Below the pieces are notes generated by a model. It was not told where the DNA came from, searched no databases, and saw only the letters and a program-made list of their open reading frames with translations. From Anseongella ginsenosidimutans (lineage in GTDB: Bacteria; Bacteroidota; Bacteroidia; Sphingobacteriales; Sphingobacteriaceae), in assembly GCF_008033235.1 (NCBI RefSeq), contig NZ_CP042432.1, positions 3,658,001 through 3,722,000 on the forward strand: 64,000 nucleotides of DNA, in the 5' to 3' direction. This document shows positions 11,050-20,430 of this stretch, piece by piece. The translations under genes and the position numbers were made by a program. The stretch's first letter is position 1. Each line of letters opens with the position of its first letter.

Positions 11050-11922
11050 ATGACACGTCCGTTGGTGGCTTTCCTGTTATCATTCTTGGTTACCGGGCTT
11101 GGGCAGCTTTATAACGGACAACTGAAGAAGGCCGTCATACTCTTTTTATTGCTTTTACTTATCCCTTTTCTTTTTGGAGCAGCAAGATTCACGACCAATT
11201 TCAGCGGATATACGGCCATGCTGGCAATTATGCTGGGGATCTGGCTATACGGCATATCGGACGCAATCATTCAGGCCCGGCGAAGAAAGGAGTACGCAAA
11301 AAAGAAGTACAACCGCTGGTATGTCTATCTTTTCATAGGGATCGTTATCACCGCGGCAACTTGGTTCTATGAAAAAGCACCGATATCGGGAATGCAGCAT
11401 TTTATAATTGTCTCTCCTTCCCAATTGCCTACCATGCAGCTGGGTGATCGCGTTCTCGCAGATATACATGCTTATCGTGAGAAACAGCCGGACTACGGGC
11501 AGATCGTTGTGTTTAACCAGCCAGGCGAAGAGGTTTGGTGTTTCAGAGTAGCCGGACTCCCCGGTGATACGATACAGGTAATCGATGACATCCTGGTAGT
11601 AAATGGTGTAATAAGTGAATCACGCCATATCCGGAACGTGCAAATTGAAGGTGTTCCGGTTCAAGAATATGAAGAAAAGATGGTTAGTGGCCACAAGCAC
11701 CGGATCTATTCAAATCAAAAAGCCGCGGGACTCCCCTCTTCATCTTCGGACAAGATCGTGGTACCTGATAACTGCTATTACCTGCTGGGCGATAACCGTG
11801 GGAATGCCCTGGACAGCCGGTATATCGGGCCGGTATCCGCTGATAATATTCTCGGACAAGTCCTTTTCAGCATTTGGGGACGCTCATATGACCGCGTTAA
11901 CGTTGATTTCAGGAACAGGTAA
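11050..11922 (+). CDS. Signal peptidase I-like membrane protein (S26), catalytic Lys replaced
   Basis: 290 aa. Residues 1-110 form several membrane segments (LGQLYNGQ motif, then three hydrophobic stretches). After that comes an S26 domain: the nucleophile box SPSQLPTM (Ser124), the box FRVAGLPGD and the box LLGDNR.NALDSR. In active type I signal peptidases the second box begins KRV. Here the position of the catalytic Lys is Phe165, and no Lys sits next to it. The protein may be a non-peptidase paralog or may use another base. The frame and residue are clear in the sequence. Confidence 0.85.
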   Translation: MTRPLVAFLLSFLVTGLGQLYNGQLKKAVILFLLLLLIPFLFGAARFTTNFSGYTAMLAIMLGIWLYGISDAIIQARRRKEYAKKKYNRWYVYLFIGIVITAATWFYEKAPISGMQHFIIVSPSQLPTMQLGDRVLADIHAYREKQPDYGQIVVFNQPGEEVWCFRVAGLPGDTIQVIDDILVVNGVISESRHIRNVQIEGVPVQEYEEKMVSGHKHRIYSNQKAAGLPSSSSDKIVVPDNCYYLLGDNRGNALDSRYIGPVSADNILGQVLFSIWGRSYDRVNVDFRNR

Positions 11923-11972
11923 ATTTTCCAAAAACAAAATGGACTTTTATTTTTTCACAAGTATATTTGGTG

Positions 11973-12254
11973 ATGGAGATAGATTTCCAAAAACTGATGG
12001 CAAACAAATCGGATGAGGGGCTTTTGGAATACCTCGAAAACCGGACAAAGTTCAGGCCCGAAGCTATTGAAGCCGCAATTGCGGAAATGCAAACCCGCGG
12101 ACGAGTATTTGGGGAAGAAGAGTTAAGCGCTTACCGGCGAGAATTTGAGCAACGGAGAGAAATCACGGAAAAGGAAGACAACGAATTCTGGAAACCCGGA
12201 AATTCATGGAACAAAAATATTGTGACCGACGAAACTGCGCACGCCAGCCGATGA
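11973..12254 (+). CDS. Small uncharacterised protein
   Basis: About 93 aa from the ATG at 11973; TTG at 11967 is a weaker alternative. The N-terminal part (LLEYLENRTKFRPEAIEAA..EM..RG) resembles a short helical motif that in Bacteroidota often precedes membrane domains, but none follows here. The stop overlaps the next start (ATGA), implying coupling with the S41-like peptidase. The function is unknown. Confidence 0.7.
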   Translation: MEIDFQKLMANKSDEGLLEYLENRTKFRPEAIEAAIAEMQTRGRVFGEEELSAYRREFEQRREITEKEDNEFWKPGNSWNKNIVTDETAHASR

Positions 12255-13510
12255 AAGCCACACTTACCCTCACGTTATTCCTTTGGACATTCGGGTTGAA
12301 CGCACAGACAACTACTTATCTAAACGATCTGGCTGCATTGAAGTCTATCCTGGAGCGTACGCCCTCCTTCAAGGCGCAGATCAAAGGTGAAAAACTGGCT
12401 TCTTATCGTGACTTATATGGTAGCCTGGCTTCGGACACCGTGAGCGACCCGGACAGTTACCAGTATTTCTACCATCTGTCGCAGCTTCTCTTCCCCCTAA
12501 AAGACAATCACTTAGGTTTTTACCGGGTCCATGATTTCGAGAAATTCAAAGACAAGGAAAGCATTGACAAATTTGCAGCTACCAAGGAATTTTTGGCCTA
12601 TCCGCAATGTGAAGTGAATATTGATTCTTTAAAGGCAGCATTAACCCGAAAGCCCGCTGAATCCATCGAAGGGATTTATCATTTTGGCAAGTTTTATGAT
12701 GTAGGTGTTTTCAGAAGCAATGACAGGGAATATATCGGGGTAATAGTGGGCACGGAGACGAAATTGTGGCAAAAAGGTCAAATTGCAATCCATCTGTACG
12801 AATATGGCCCAAACCTCTATAAAGCAATATACGGACACCCGTTAACGAAGGATTTCAGCCTTCGAACCCCTGAAAAGTATCAATACGGGTCGCTGGTCAA
12901 TTCTTTCTTTTACGTGTTCAACGGCCGTTATGTTTATACAAAGCAGCATCCGCGGGTTGATCATGTTAACTTGCCGGTAAACAGGCCAAAATTCGAACTA
13001 AAAAATATTAATAATGATGTTCAGTATTTGCTGATCAAAACTTTCCAGGCGAACGGCGCCACCAGGCAACAGTCCCGTGAGTTTTATGATTCAATAAAAA
13101 ATGCCCTGACGGCGCCAAAACTGATCCTGGATCTCCGGAATAACGAAGGCGGGGCGGAAAAAGAGACAAAGAAATACTATCAGCTGCTAAAAAAATACGT
13201 CAACAAGGGAAATCTATACGTGTTGCTGAATAATGAAACCGTAAGCCAGGCGGAGATATTTACGCTCCGGTTAAACAAGCTCAAAAACACTATTACCGCA
13301 GGGCAGCCCACTAAAGGCATGCTCACTTATGGAAGCAATTACGGGAAAAAGGAAACATTGCCAAGCGGCAATTTCCAGATCTACATAACGGACATGAAAG
13401 GCAAGCCAAAACACCTGAAATATGAAGATCTCGGAATAGAACCTGAAATCCGGCTAAATAACAATTCAAACTGGATTGACCAGGTAGTTGAATTGAAGGG
13501 AAGAAAGTGA
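12251..13510 (+). CDS. S41-family (C-terminal processing-like) peptidase, secreted
   Basis: 419 aa from the ATG at 12251, chosen because it begins a clean signal peptide (MKATLTLTLFLWTFGLNAQ) and overlaps the upstream stop by four bases. The C-terminal half has S41 hallmarks: LILDLRNNEGG, then VLLNNETVSQAEIF with the nucleophile Ser, then AGQPTKG. No PDZ domain is visible. It is expected to be periplasmic or secreted. Substrate unknown. Confidence 0.8.
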   Translation: MKATLTLTLFLWTFGLNAQTTTYLNDLAALKSILERTPSFKAQIKGEKLASYRDLYGSLASDTVSDPDSYQYFYHLSQLLFPLKDNHLGFYRVHDFEKFKDKESIDKFAATKEFLAYPQCEVNIDSLKAALTRKPAESIEGIYHFGKFYDVGVFRSNDREYIGVIVGTETKLWQKGQIAIHLYEYGPNLYKAIYGHPLTKDFSLRTPEKYQYGSLVNSFFYVFNGRYVYTKQHPRVDHVNLPVNRPKFELKNINNDVQYLLIKTFQANGATRQQSREFYDSIKNALTAPKLILDLRNNEGGAEKETKKYYQLLKKYVNKGNLYVLLNNETVSQAEIFTLRLNKLKNTITAGQPTKGMLTYGSNYGKKETLPSGNFQIYITDMKGKPKHLKYEDLGIEPEIRLNNNSNWIDQVVELKGRK

Positions 13511-13725
13511 AGCCTTATAAGATTTGCTCGGGCCGCAATAAGAGTATATACATGCGCGTCTCTCAGTTAAAACATCTAAAAAAGCATCGAAAATTCAGGC
13601 AGACAAAATGCTTTTTCTTATATTTACCGCTGCATCACACTTAGCTATCTATTAGTACTTATCCTTACAATTGATCTGTTACCTGAGTATTTACTGTACT
13701 AGGAGCTAGTATTTGAACATCCATT

Positions 13726-14448
13726 GTGACTGAAATAAAAGACAAACCAAGCAAAAAATATTTTTTCATCGACGAAAGCGGCGATCCTTTATTTTATGGA
13801 CACCGCAAAAAATTGTTAATAAGCACTGAGGGATTCCAACCTTACCTGATTATTGGTATGATCGAAACAAGCAACCGGAAAGCACTCAGAAAAGCTGTGG
13901 TTGATTTCATGGAGAATATCAAGACAGACGTCATGTACAACTCAATTCCTTCCGTCATAGATAAAAGAGGCTGGTATGTACATGCGCGCGGAGATCATCC
14001 AGAAATCAGGGCAAAATTCTTTGAATTACTCCGCAGTCTGGATGGATTTAAAGCCCACTTGGTTATCGCCAAAAAAGAGCTGACTATTTTCAATCGCAAA
14101 TACAACAACAATTCAACTGAGTTTTACTTTGATGTACTTCATCATTTGCTAAATGGAAAATTGAACAGCATGCATTGTCACCACTGGTTATATCTATCTC
14201 AGCGCGGAAACAACAATCTTCGTCATTTCGAAAAGGCAGTCAATAAAGCGTTGGAGGCGGGAAAAGCTAAAAACACAAATTCCTGCACTTATCAACTTGA
14301 GCTTGTACCCAGTAACGAAATGCCCGAACTCAGTATTATAGATTACATGATATGGGCAGTACAACGCAAACTACTAAAGGGAGAAAGTCGCTATTACGAC
14401 GCTCTTAAACACAAGTACGAAGAAATTATTGATTTATATAGTAAATAG
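13726..14448 (+). CDS. DUF3800 domain protein
   Basis: 240 aa with the DUF3800 signature FFIDESGDP at residues 12-20 and a conserved D.Mxxxx region near the C-terminus (IIDYMIWAVQRK). DUF3800 is predicted to have an RNase H-like fold and is often found near mobile elements. Its role is unproven. It starts with GTG. A 13-bp inverted repeat lies just after the stop. Confidence 0.85.
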   Translation: MTEIKDKPSKKYFFIDESGDPLFYGHRKKLLISTEGFQPYLIIGMIETSNRKALRKAVVDFMENIKTDVMYNSIPSVIDKRGWYVHARGDHPEIRAKFFELLRSLDGFKAHLVIAKKELTIFNRKYNNNSTEFYFDVLHHLLNGKLNSMHCHHWLYLSQRGNNNLRHFEKAVNKALEAGKAKNTNSCTYQLELVPSNEMPELSIIDYMIWAVQRKLLKGESRYYDALKHKYEEIIDLYSK

Positions 14449-14454
14449 CCACAA

Positions 14455-14541
14455 AAAGCTAAAAAGTCTTAAAGCCCCCGTGCCAGTACTGGCAACACCC
14501 ATCATGAGATGAGATATGCAGACTCAAAACTTTTTAGCTTT
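14455..14541. repeat. 13-bp perfect inverted repeat enclosing a 14-bp palindrome
   Basis: Arms AAAGCTAAAAAGT (14455-14467) and its exact reverse complement (14529-14541). Between them lies the perfect palindrome TGCCAGTACTGGCA (14481-14494). It starts right after the DUF3800 stop. It could be a terminator or a small non-autonomous element. Confidence 0.5.
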
Positions 14542-14715
14542 ACAAAAGTAATAGTTTTCTTTCAATTTTACAACGATTTACTAACTGATTTAGCTAACCT
14601 GGTTTCGACATTCTTTTCCGGAACTTACAGTTGCCACATCGATAAAGAAATAACTGGTCAAAATCACTTTGACTATTGTTAATTTTTACGGAAATTACGT
14701 TAATTAACAATTGTC

Positions 14716-15387
14716 ATGACGGTAAAAGAAGTACTTGCACAACTTAAACTGCTTGCCAACAAAAAGATGAAAGCTCACAATATCAAAAAAGGAGCTTCCG
14801 ATAACCAATTCGGGGTTAAAATGGGAGATATCAGGGCTTTAGCCAACAAAATAAAGGCAGATCATGAATTAGGGCTGGCGCTGTGGCAAACCGGGAATAT
14901 TGATGCCCGGCTGCTGGCAATGCTGATCATGAAACCAAAAGCATTATCAGCCGCAGACCTGGACAACATGGTAAAGTCGATAGATTTCGCGCAGGTAGCG
15001 GATTGGTTCAATTCCTATATTCTGAAAGAACATCCGGAAAAAGAAACGTTTCGGGAAGAATGGATGTATTCCGGCAACAAATGGGCCGCCCGGTCCGGAT
15101 GGAGCCTGACAGCCGGCAGAATGGCCAGGGATGCCGAAGGCGTTGATCCTGGTAAAATTCTGGACCGCATCGAATCCGAAATGGCTAATGTGGCGCCTGA
15201 AGTACAATGGACAATGAATACTACATTAGCGCAAATTGGCATAAACTTTCCCCCGCACCGGAAGCGGGCCATTGGTATCGGCGAGAAGCTGGGCATTTAC
15301 CGGGATTATCCCGTTTCAAAAGGATGCACATCTCCCTTTGCACCTGTCTGGATAAACGCAATAGTAAGCCGGCAGGAGAAACCATGA
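14716..15387 (+). CDS. DNA alkylation repair family (AlkD-like HEAT-repeat) protein
   Basis: 223 aa, all-helical, with the family segments FGVKMGDIRALANKI, DHELGLALW, DARLLAMLI and the C-terminal APEVQWTMN...IG pattern. AlkD-type glycosylases recognise alkylated bases by HEAT repeats. This is the short form. A paralog lies at 42397-43191. Whether it is an active glycosylase cannot be decided here. Confidence 0.85.
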   Translation: MTVKEVLAQLKLLANKKMKAHNIKKGASDNQFGVKMGDIRALANKIKADHELGLALWQTGNIDARLLAMLIMKPKALSAADLDNMVKSIDFAQVADWFNSYILKEHPEKETFREEWMYSGNKWAARSGWSLTAGRMARDAEGVDPGKILDRIESEMANVAPEVQWTMNTTLAQIGINFPPHRKRAIGIGEKLGIYRDYPVSKGCTSPFAPVWINAIVSRQEKP

Positions 15388-15577
15388 AATGTGGCTGATG
15401 GCCCTGCATTTGTATGCCGAACAGCGAGCCGCTGCCCGGTAACTATTTCCTGTTCCCCGGTTAACCGGCAAACCCTCCGGAATATTTTCCCGGGATTCCG
15501 TTCGATATTTTCTGTCTTTAAAAGTCGAGCATCAAAAAAACCGCTGCCGTAACTTTACAGAACTAAAGGAGAAGATA

Positions 15578-16441
15578 ATGTTACGCGAATTGAATCATGT
15601 GATCGATTATATTGAAGATCATTTAACCGATGATCTGTCCCCCGGACTGGTTGCTGAATACGCCGGAGTACCCGATTATTACCTTGGAAGAATATTTTTC
15701 TTTCTATCAGGGATGACGCTTAGCGAATATATCAAAAACAGAAGGTTGTCCGAAGCGAGTAAGGATCTGCTAGCCGGCGAAAGAGTGACAGATATTGCCT
15801 TTAAATATGGTTATCAGTCAATGGACGGATTTACCCGTGCATTTAAAAAGTGGAGCGGATTCTTACCCTCAGATGTTAACAAAAAAGGGATAAATAAATC
15901 TTTCCCCAAATTTTCATTCATTATCACCGTTAAAGGAGGAAATACCATGGAATTTAGAATCGAAAACAAACCAGCGTTTAATTTCGCCGGAGTAAGTAAA
16001 CGCGTTCCAATGCAATTCGAAGGCGTTAACAATGAGATCCTGGAGCTTGCAAAAAGCATAACGGACGACCAAAAAGAAGAAATGCATGCGCTTCAAAACA
16101 CAGAACCCTATGAAATTGTCAACGTTTCTTATGATGCTGACGCTGATTTCTTAAAAGAAGAAGGGGATTTGACGCACTTAATCGGTGTTTTAACAACAGA
16201 AAAACAGGTGAGTGAACGATTAACAAAAGTGCCTGTCGAAGCCTGCTCCTGGGCCGTATTCCCAAATGAAGGCCCTTTTCCGTCTACGTTACAAACTACC
16301 ATGGCGAAAATATACTCAGAATGGCTCCCTTCTTCCGATTACGAAGTCATCAACGCCCTTACTTTTTCCTTTACAAAAATGGACCAGCAAAAAACAGGTT
16401 ACGCTTACAGCGAAGTGTGGATCCCTGTTCGGATGAAATAA
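15578..16441 (+). CDS. AraC-family regulator with GyrI-like effector domain
   Basis: 287 aa. Residues 1-105 hold two helix-turn-helix units (DLSPGLVAEYAGVPDYYLGRI and VTDIAFKYGYQSMDGFTRAFKK). Residues 125-287 form a GyrI-like small-molecule-binding domain (FAGVSKRVPM and a C-terminal SEVWIPV). The architecture matches Rob-type multidrug or stress regulators. The start ATG has a GGAG box 6-9 bases upstream. Confidence 0.9.
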   Translation: MLRELNHVIDYIEDHLTDDLSPGLVAEYAGVPDYYLGRIFFFLSGMTLSEYIKNRRLSEASKDLLAGERVTDIAFKYGYQSMDGFTRAFKKWSGFLPSDVNKKGINKSFPKFSFIITVKGGNTMEFRIENKPAFNFAGVSKRVPMQFEGVNNEILELAKSITDDQKEEMHALQNTEPYEIVNVSYDADADFLKEEGDLTHLIGVLTTEKQVSERLTKVPVEACSWAVFPNEGPFPSTLQTTMAKIYSEWLPSSDYEVINALTFSFTKMDQQKTGYAYSEVWIPVRMK

Positions 16442-16467
16442 AAATCGGACGAAACGCTGATGTAAGG

Positions 16468-17868
16468 TCACTTTATTTTCTTCCATTGGAAATCCTGTCC
16501 TTTCTCATGAACCACCAGCTGCAGGTCTTTTTCTTCAGGATCGGCGGCGAACCTAAAAGTAACGTTGAATTCCTCCAGGAAGAATACATTTTCTGATTGG
16601 GCAAGCAGGGGGAGCCTGGGGATCGATTGGGGAGAGTTGCCTTCTGCAAACAGTTGCCGGCCGCTTAGTGTAATGAACACCTTGGCTTTGCCATCCAGTG
16701 TATAGGTGCCGGTATACGATTTCAGAATCTTTTCGGGTACCTCCACTATTTCTCTGCTTGTCCATAGGTCATAACGCTTGTTAAACATTATGGCCGAAAG
16801 ACCGGTATTGATCTGATGCAGGCTTTGCCCGTAGTCGCCAAAATTATTGAACAGCATAATGGTTACATCCTCTTCAGGAAAATACATCAGGTTCGACATA
16901 AATCCGAATCCCCCGCCGCTGTGGGTGACGTACCTGTGACCGAACAATGTATCGATCCACCAGCCATAGCCGTACCGGTCGCGGTAGGGCGTAAAGGCTT
17001 GTTCCCATGATTCCTTTGAGATAAGCTCCTGGTGGGCTACTGCCCTGGCCCATTTATACATATCATTGGTCGTACTGTAGATACTTCCGGCAGCGTAACT
17101 TACAGTGGAATCCCAGGGGTTCGACGGCCGCTGCTCCTCAGCAGTTAAGCGGTCGTAGCCACGGGCCTTAACCTCTTCGGGCAAATGAATAAAATCGAAG
17201 CCTGAACGGTTCATTCCCAGCGGTTCAAAAATTCGCTCTCTTACCACCTGCTCGTACGGTTTCCCTGTCACCTTTTCAACGATCATCCCCAGGAGGAAAA
17301 AGCCCGAATTATTATAACTGAATTGCTTTCCGGGCTTGAATTCCAGGCGCTTGTTGTAGAAAATGTCCAGTATCCGTTGTTTGGGCACGGGGTAGCAGAT
17401 GATGGCTGAATCTTCCTTCCCAATATCATTGGTGTAGTTATAAATGCCGGAAGTATGGGAAAGCAGGTGCCGCAGCGTTATTTGACCACCTTTTGGAAAA
17501 TCAGGAAAATATTTGCTCAGCGGGTCCTTCACCGATAATTTCCCTTCTTCCTGAAGACTCAATATAACCGTGGAGGTAAAGGATTTAGTAATAGAAAGGA
17601 TCGGAAAGACAGTACTGGTATCGTTAGGAGCCTTACTCGCAGCATCCTGCCAGCCATATCCTTTGTTCAAAAGAATCTTTCCGCGCCGGGCCACCAGCGC
17701 CGCCCCGTTAAAACGGTACTGCCCCGCAGCCGATAGCAAGTATTCATCGAGTTTCTGAGAAAGGGAGGCCGCAGTATCCTGTCGTGGCTGTGCGAGCAAT
17801 GACGCACTCGCCAACGTGAATAAACCCGCCAGCAGTATCCGAGCTGTAAATGTTAAGGGATATTGCAT
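16468..17868 (-). CDS. Serine hydrolase of the beta-lactamase class C / DD-peptidase fold
   Basis: 466 aa with signal peptide. Motif 1 is SITK, motif 2 is YNN (in FSYNNSGFFLL) and motif 3 is HSGGG, all correctly spaced. A C-terminal extension (about residues 375-466) resembles the DUF3471-type beta domain often fused to such enzymes. The likely role is a periplasmic esterase or D-amino-acid peptidase. A true beta-lactamase is not implied. Confidence 0.9.
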   Translation of the reverse strand: MQYPLTFTARILLAGLFTLASASLLAQPRQDTAASLSQKLDEYLLSAAGQYRFNGAALVARRGKILLNKGYGWQDAASKAPNDTSTVFPILSITKSFTSTVILSLQEEGKLSVKDPLSKYFPDFPKGGQITLRHLLSHTSGIYNYTNDIGKEDSAIICYPVPKQRILDIFYNKRLEFKPGKQFSYNNSGFFLLGMIVEKVTGKPYEQVVRERIFEPLGMNRSGFDFIHLPEEVKARGYDRLTAEEQRPSNPWDSTVSYAAGSIYSTTNDMYKWARAVAHQELISKESWEQAFTPYRDRYGYGWWIDTLFGHRYVTHSGGGFGFMSNLMYFPEEDVTIMLFNNFGDYGQSLHQINTGLSAIMFNKRYDLWTSREIVEVPEKILKSYTGTYTLDGKAKVFITLSGRQLFAEGNSPQSIPRLPLLAQSENVFFLEEFNVTFRFAADPEEKDLQLVVHEKGQDFQWKKIK

Positions 17869-17996
17869 ACTTTTTTCCGCAAAAGTCCTCCTTTCTGCGT
17901 GTTTTCCTACTCAAATCCGGATTTGCGCATTACTTTACCACCGACACAGCTATTACCTGAGGGGTTACATCGCAGATTTCTTTGTGTGAGGAAACC

Positions 17997-18905
17997 TTAT
18001 TCTGATTCAGCATACTGATCAAACACAGCCCGGGCAATTTTTGCTATTGTTGCTTCCCGGTCTTTTTGAACGGCATGAGAATCAGCTAAAAAAATTGTTA
18101 TAGCGACATGGTTGCCATTTGGAAGGGTTATGATCCCTGCATCGTTTGTCGCCCGGGTTAGCCCGTCAATAGTACCGGCTGTCCCGGTTTTATGAACTAC
18201 CGGCGTGCCTGGCGGCAGCAGCCCCTTTATTCTCCTGTTAAACCAGACTCCTGAGGGTGACAGATGTTCCATAAGCAATGCCGTGCTTTCTTCGGAAAGA
18301 GGTTTGTCCTGATAGAAGATCCTGAACAGTTCTGTCATTGCCTTAGGCGTGGACCAGTTTCTATACTGGATCAGGTCATTGGCCACCTGGATCTGTTCGG
18401 TTGTAGCAATAGCCATGTTCTTTATTCCTAACCTGCGAACGTACCTTTGCGCCTTTTTCGTGCCTCCCAACAGCCGAAGCAGCACATCGCATGCCGTACC
18501 ATCACTTTCCGCCGTATTGTAATGGAGAAGCTGTCTTACGGTAAGACTCGTGCCGCCCGGAAACTTATCCCGCAGGGGGCTATGCCCGTTCTCAGGAATG
18601 TATTCCGTTGTATCAATGCGAACCTGCTGGTCCAAAGTAAGTTCTCCCCTATCCACCTTTTCCAGTACGGCCATGGCTATGGGAAATTTATATACACTTT
18701 GCATGGGATAACGCTCCCCGCCATTGTACGAAACGGCCTCTCCGGTTTCCAGCACCAGCGCGCAGACGCCGACGCGGCCATTTACTTCTTTGGCGATATG
18801 ACTGATCTGGCTTTCAAGGGTAGCTTGTCCGGCGGAAGGAACGGCTTGTAAAAGCAAAGCCAAACTGATTACGATGCTGAATAAAATTCTGGTACGTTGC
18901 TTCAT
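17997..18905 (-). CDS. bla: Class A beta-lactamase (subclass A2-like)
   Basis: 302 aa with signal peptide. Motifs: S70-V-Y-K73, S134-D-G136 in the SDN position, E170 in the E166 position (TTEQ, then QYRNW.TP as in PER/VEB/CfxA relatives), and H-K239-T-G241. The enzyme is expected to be periplasmic and to hydrolyse penicillins and cephalosporins. The SDG variant replaces the usual SDN. SDG is known from mycobacterial BlaC, where it weakens clavulanate inhibition. It is transcribed away from the MutS-like gene across a 97-bp spacer with an 11-bp inverted repeat. Confidence 0.92.
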   Translation of the reverse strand: MKQRTRILFSIVISLALLLQAVPSAGQATLESQISHIAKEVNGRVGVCALVLETGEAVSYNGGERYPMQSVYKFPIAMAVLEKVDRGELTLDQQVRIDTTEYIPENGHSPLRDKFPGGTSLTVRQLLHYNTAESDGTACDVLLRLLGGTKKAQRYVRRLGIKNMAIATTEQIQVANDLIQYRNWSTPKAMTELFRIFYQDKPLSEESTALLMEHLSPSGVWFNRRIKGLLPPGTPVVHKTGTAGTIDGLTRATNDAGIITLPNGNHVAITIFLADSHAVQKDREATIAKIARAVFDQYAESE

Positions 18906-18944
18906 CTTTTTTTTCGTTGTGTGTTTCTGAATATGAATATCCGC

Positions 18945-18995
18945 ATTTTACGGAAATTTATGTATTTTGTATTCAATTTAAACGTTCCGTAAAAT
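18945..18995. promoter_or_regulatory. Inverted repeat in the divergent bla / mutS-like spacer
   Basis: Perfect 11-base arms ATTTTACGGAA (18945-18955) and TTCCGTAAAAT (18985-18995), 29 bases apart, in the only spacer between two divergent genes. Its position suggests an operator acting on one or both promoters. The regulator is not known. Confidence 0.45.
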
Positions 18996-19002
18996 TTTTT
19001 AG

Positions 19003-20331
19003 GTGAATGATTTTCTAATTGACAAGCAAACGCTTACTGATTTACAACTGCTAAATGGTCCGGATACGGATCGGAGTATATTATCCTTGTTCAACTTCAC
19101 GGCTACCATCGCTGGCAAAGCACTTTTAAGAGATTTCTTCGATTCACCTTCAGTCGACATCTTTCAGCTACAGAAAAGAAGTGAAAACATACAGTTCTTT
19201 GCCGGGAATCCGGTTAAGTTATCACTGGATGAACAATCCCTGGATTTTATTGAATTCTATATACGGAGCTTGGTTAAGCCAATGCGGTTCAGCCTTTTTC
19301 ATACCTGCAGGAACGGCTTGAAAAATTACTTCTCCCCAAAACAGGACTATTATACCAAGAAAAAAGGGGCCCTGGATCTGTACGACATTTTAGAACAGGC
19401 CAGTGATTTCTGCAAACTGAGCAAAAAAGACAATGAGATAATTACCGAACTTAAACTTCTTACCGATACGGTATTGAAGGACCTTAAACTGAAAAAACAG
19501 CATTCTTACCGAATCTTCAGGGAAACGATACTCATTGATATATGCGATTTCGCGTTCAGAAATACGCACCTGGAACCGATCAAGCGCATACTCCATATTA
19601 TTTACGAGATTGACGTCTATCAATCCATTGCGCAAGCCGCATCAGCTATGAACCTATCTTTTCCAACCTACATTACAAGCGGTAAACAACGTATAGAACT
19701 GGAGGGATTATTCCATCCCCTGCTCGCTAACCCTGTAAGCAATGATGTTTATTTCGACGCAGATAAAAATGTATGCCTTCTGACCGGCGCTAACATGGCC
19801 GGGAAATCTACCCTGATAAAATCTGTCGCTATCGCTTTCTATTTGGCACATATTGGCTTTCCGGTTCCCGCCCGTCAAATGCGGACCCATGTATTTGACG
19901 GACTATTGACGAGTATCAATTTATCTGATGATCTGTCCCGCGGTTACAGTCATTTTTATAGTGAAGTACTAAGGGTGAAGTGGGTCCTGGAGGAAATCAT
20001 GGAAAAAAAGCGGTTACTGGTGATATTCGATGAACTATTCCGCGGCACCAATGTAAAAGATGCTTCTGAATCCTCCACCTTGATTATCCAAAAACTTTCC
20101 GGAGCGGTTAATTCCTTTTTTATAATTTCAACACACTTGACCGAGGCAGCCATTCACCTGAAAGATCACCCTAATATTAATTTCCTGCACTTCCAAAGTT
20201 CCTTCATTGACAACACACCGTCTTTTAACTATAAACTGCTGGAAGGAATAACAGATGAAAGGTTGGGATGGTGGATATTGAAAAGAGAAGGCATAAATGA
20301 TTTGCTGGACAGTTTGAGCAATGCACAGTAA
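19003..20331 (+). CDS. MutS-family ATPase, short form without mismatch-recognition domain
   Basis: 442 aa, starting with GTG. Only the clamp/lever helices and the C-terminal ATPase are present: Walker A GANMAGKST near residue 262, and Walker B LLVIFDELFRGTN near residue 337, followed by the S.STHLTEA sensor region. The N-terminal mismatch-binding domain and the Smr domain are absent, so it is not canonical MutS1 or MutS2. Similar short MutS-like proteins are common in Bacteroidota, with unknown function. Confidence 0.88.
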   Translation: MNDFLIDKQTLTDLQLLNGPDTDRSILSLFNFTATIAGKALLRDFFDSPSVDIFQLQKRSENIQFFAGNPVKLSLDEQSLDFIEFYIRSLVKPMRFSLFHTCRNGLKNYFSPKQDYYTKKKGALDLYDILEQASDFCKLSKKDNEIITELKLLTDTVLKDLKLKKQHSYRIFRETILIDICDFAFRNTHLEPIKRILHIIYEIDVYQSIAQAASAMNLSFPTYITSGKQRIELEGLFHPLLANPVSNDVYFDADKNVCLLTGANMAGKSTLIKSVAIAFYLAHIGFPVPARQMRTHVFDGLLTSINLSDDLSRGYSHFYSEVLRVKWVLEEIMEKKRLLVIFDELFRGTNVKDASESSTLIIQKLSGAVNSFFIISTHLTEAAIHLKDHPNINFLHFQSSFIDNTPSFNYKLLEGITDERLGWWILKREGINDLLDSLSNAQ

Positions 20332-20366
20332 GTCGCTAGCTTGCCCTGAGCGTTAAGCAAAAAAAT

Positions 20367-20402
20367 TTTGAATTGAGGAAAAACATAGTATATTTGTACT
20401 AT
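20367..20402 (+). promoter_or_regulatory. Bacteroidota promoter with overlapping palindromic operator
   Basis: A -7 box TATATTTG (20389-20396) lies 18 bases after a TTTG (20367-20370), matching the TTTG/TAnnTTTG pattern. The palindrome ATAGTA-N6-TACTAT (20385-20402) covers the -7 box. Autorepression by the GntR protein encoded next is the simplest reading. Confidence 0.6.
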
Positions 20403-20430
20403 ACATATATTACAATATTATACTATTATA

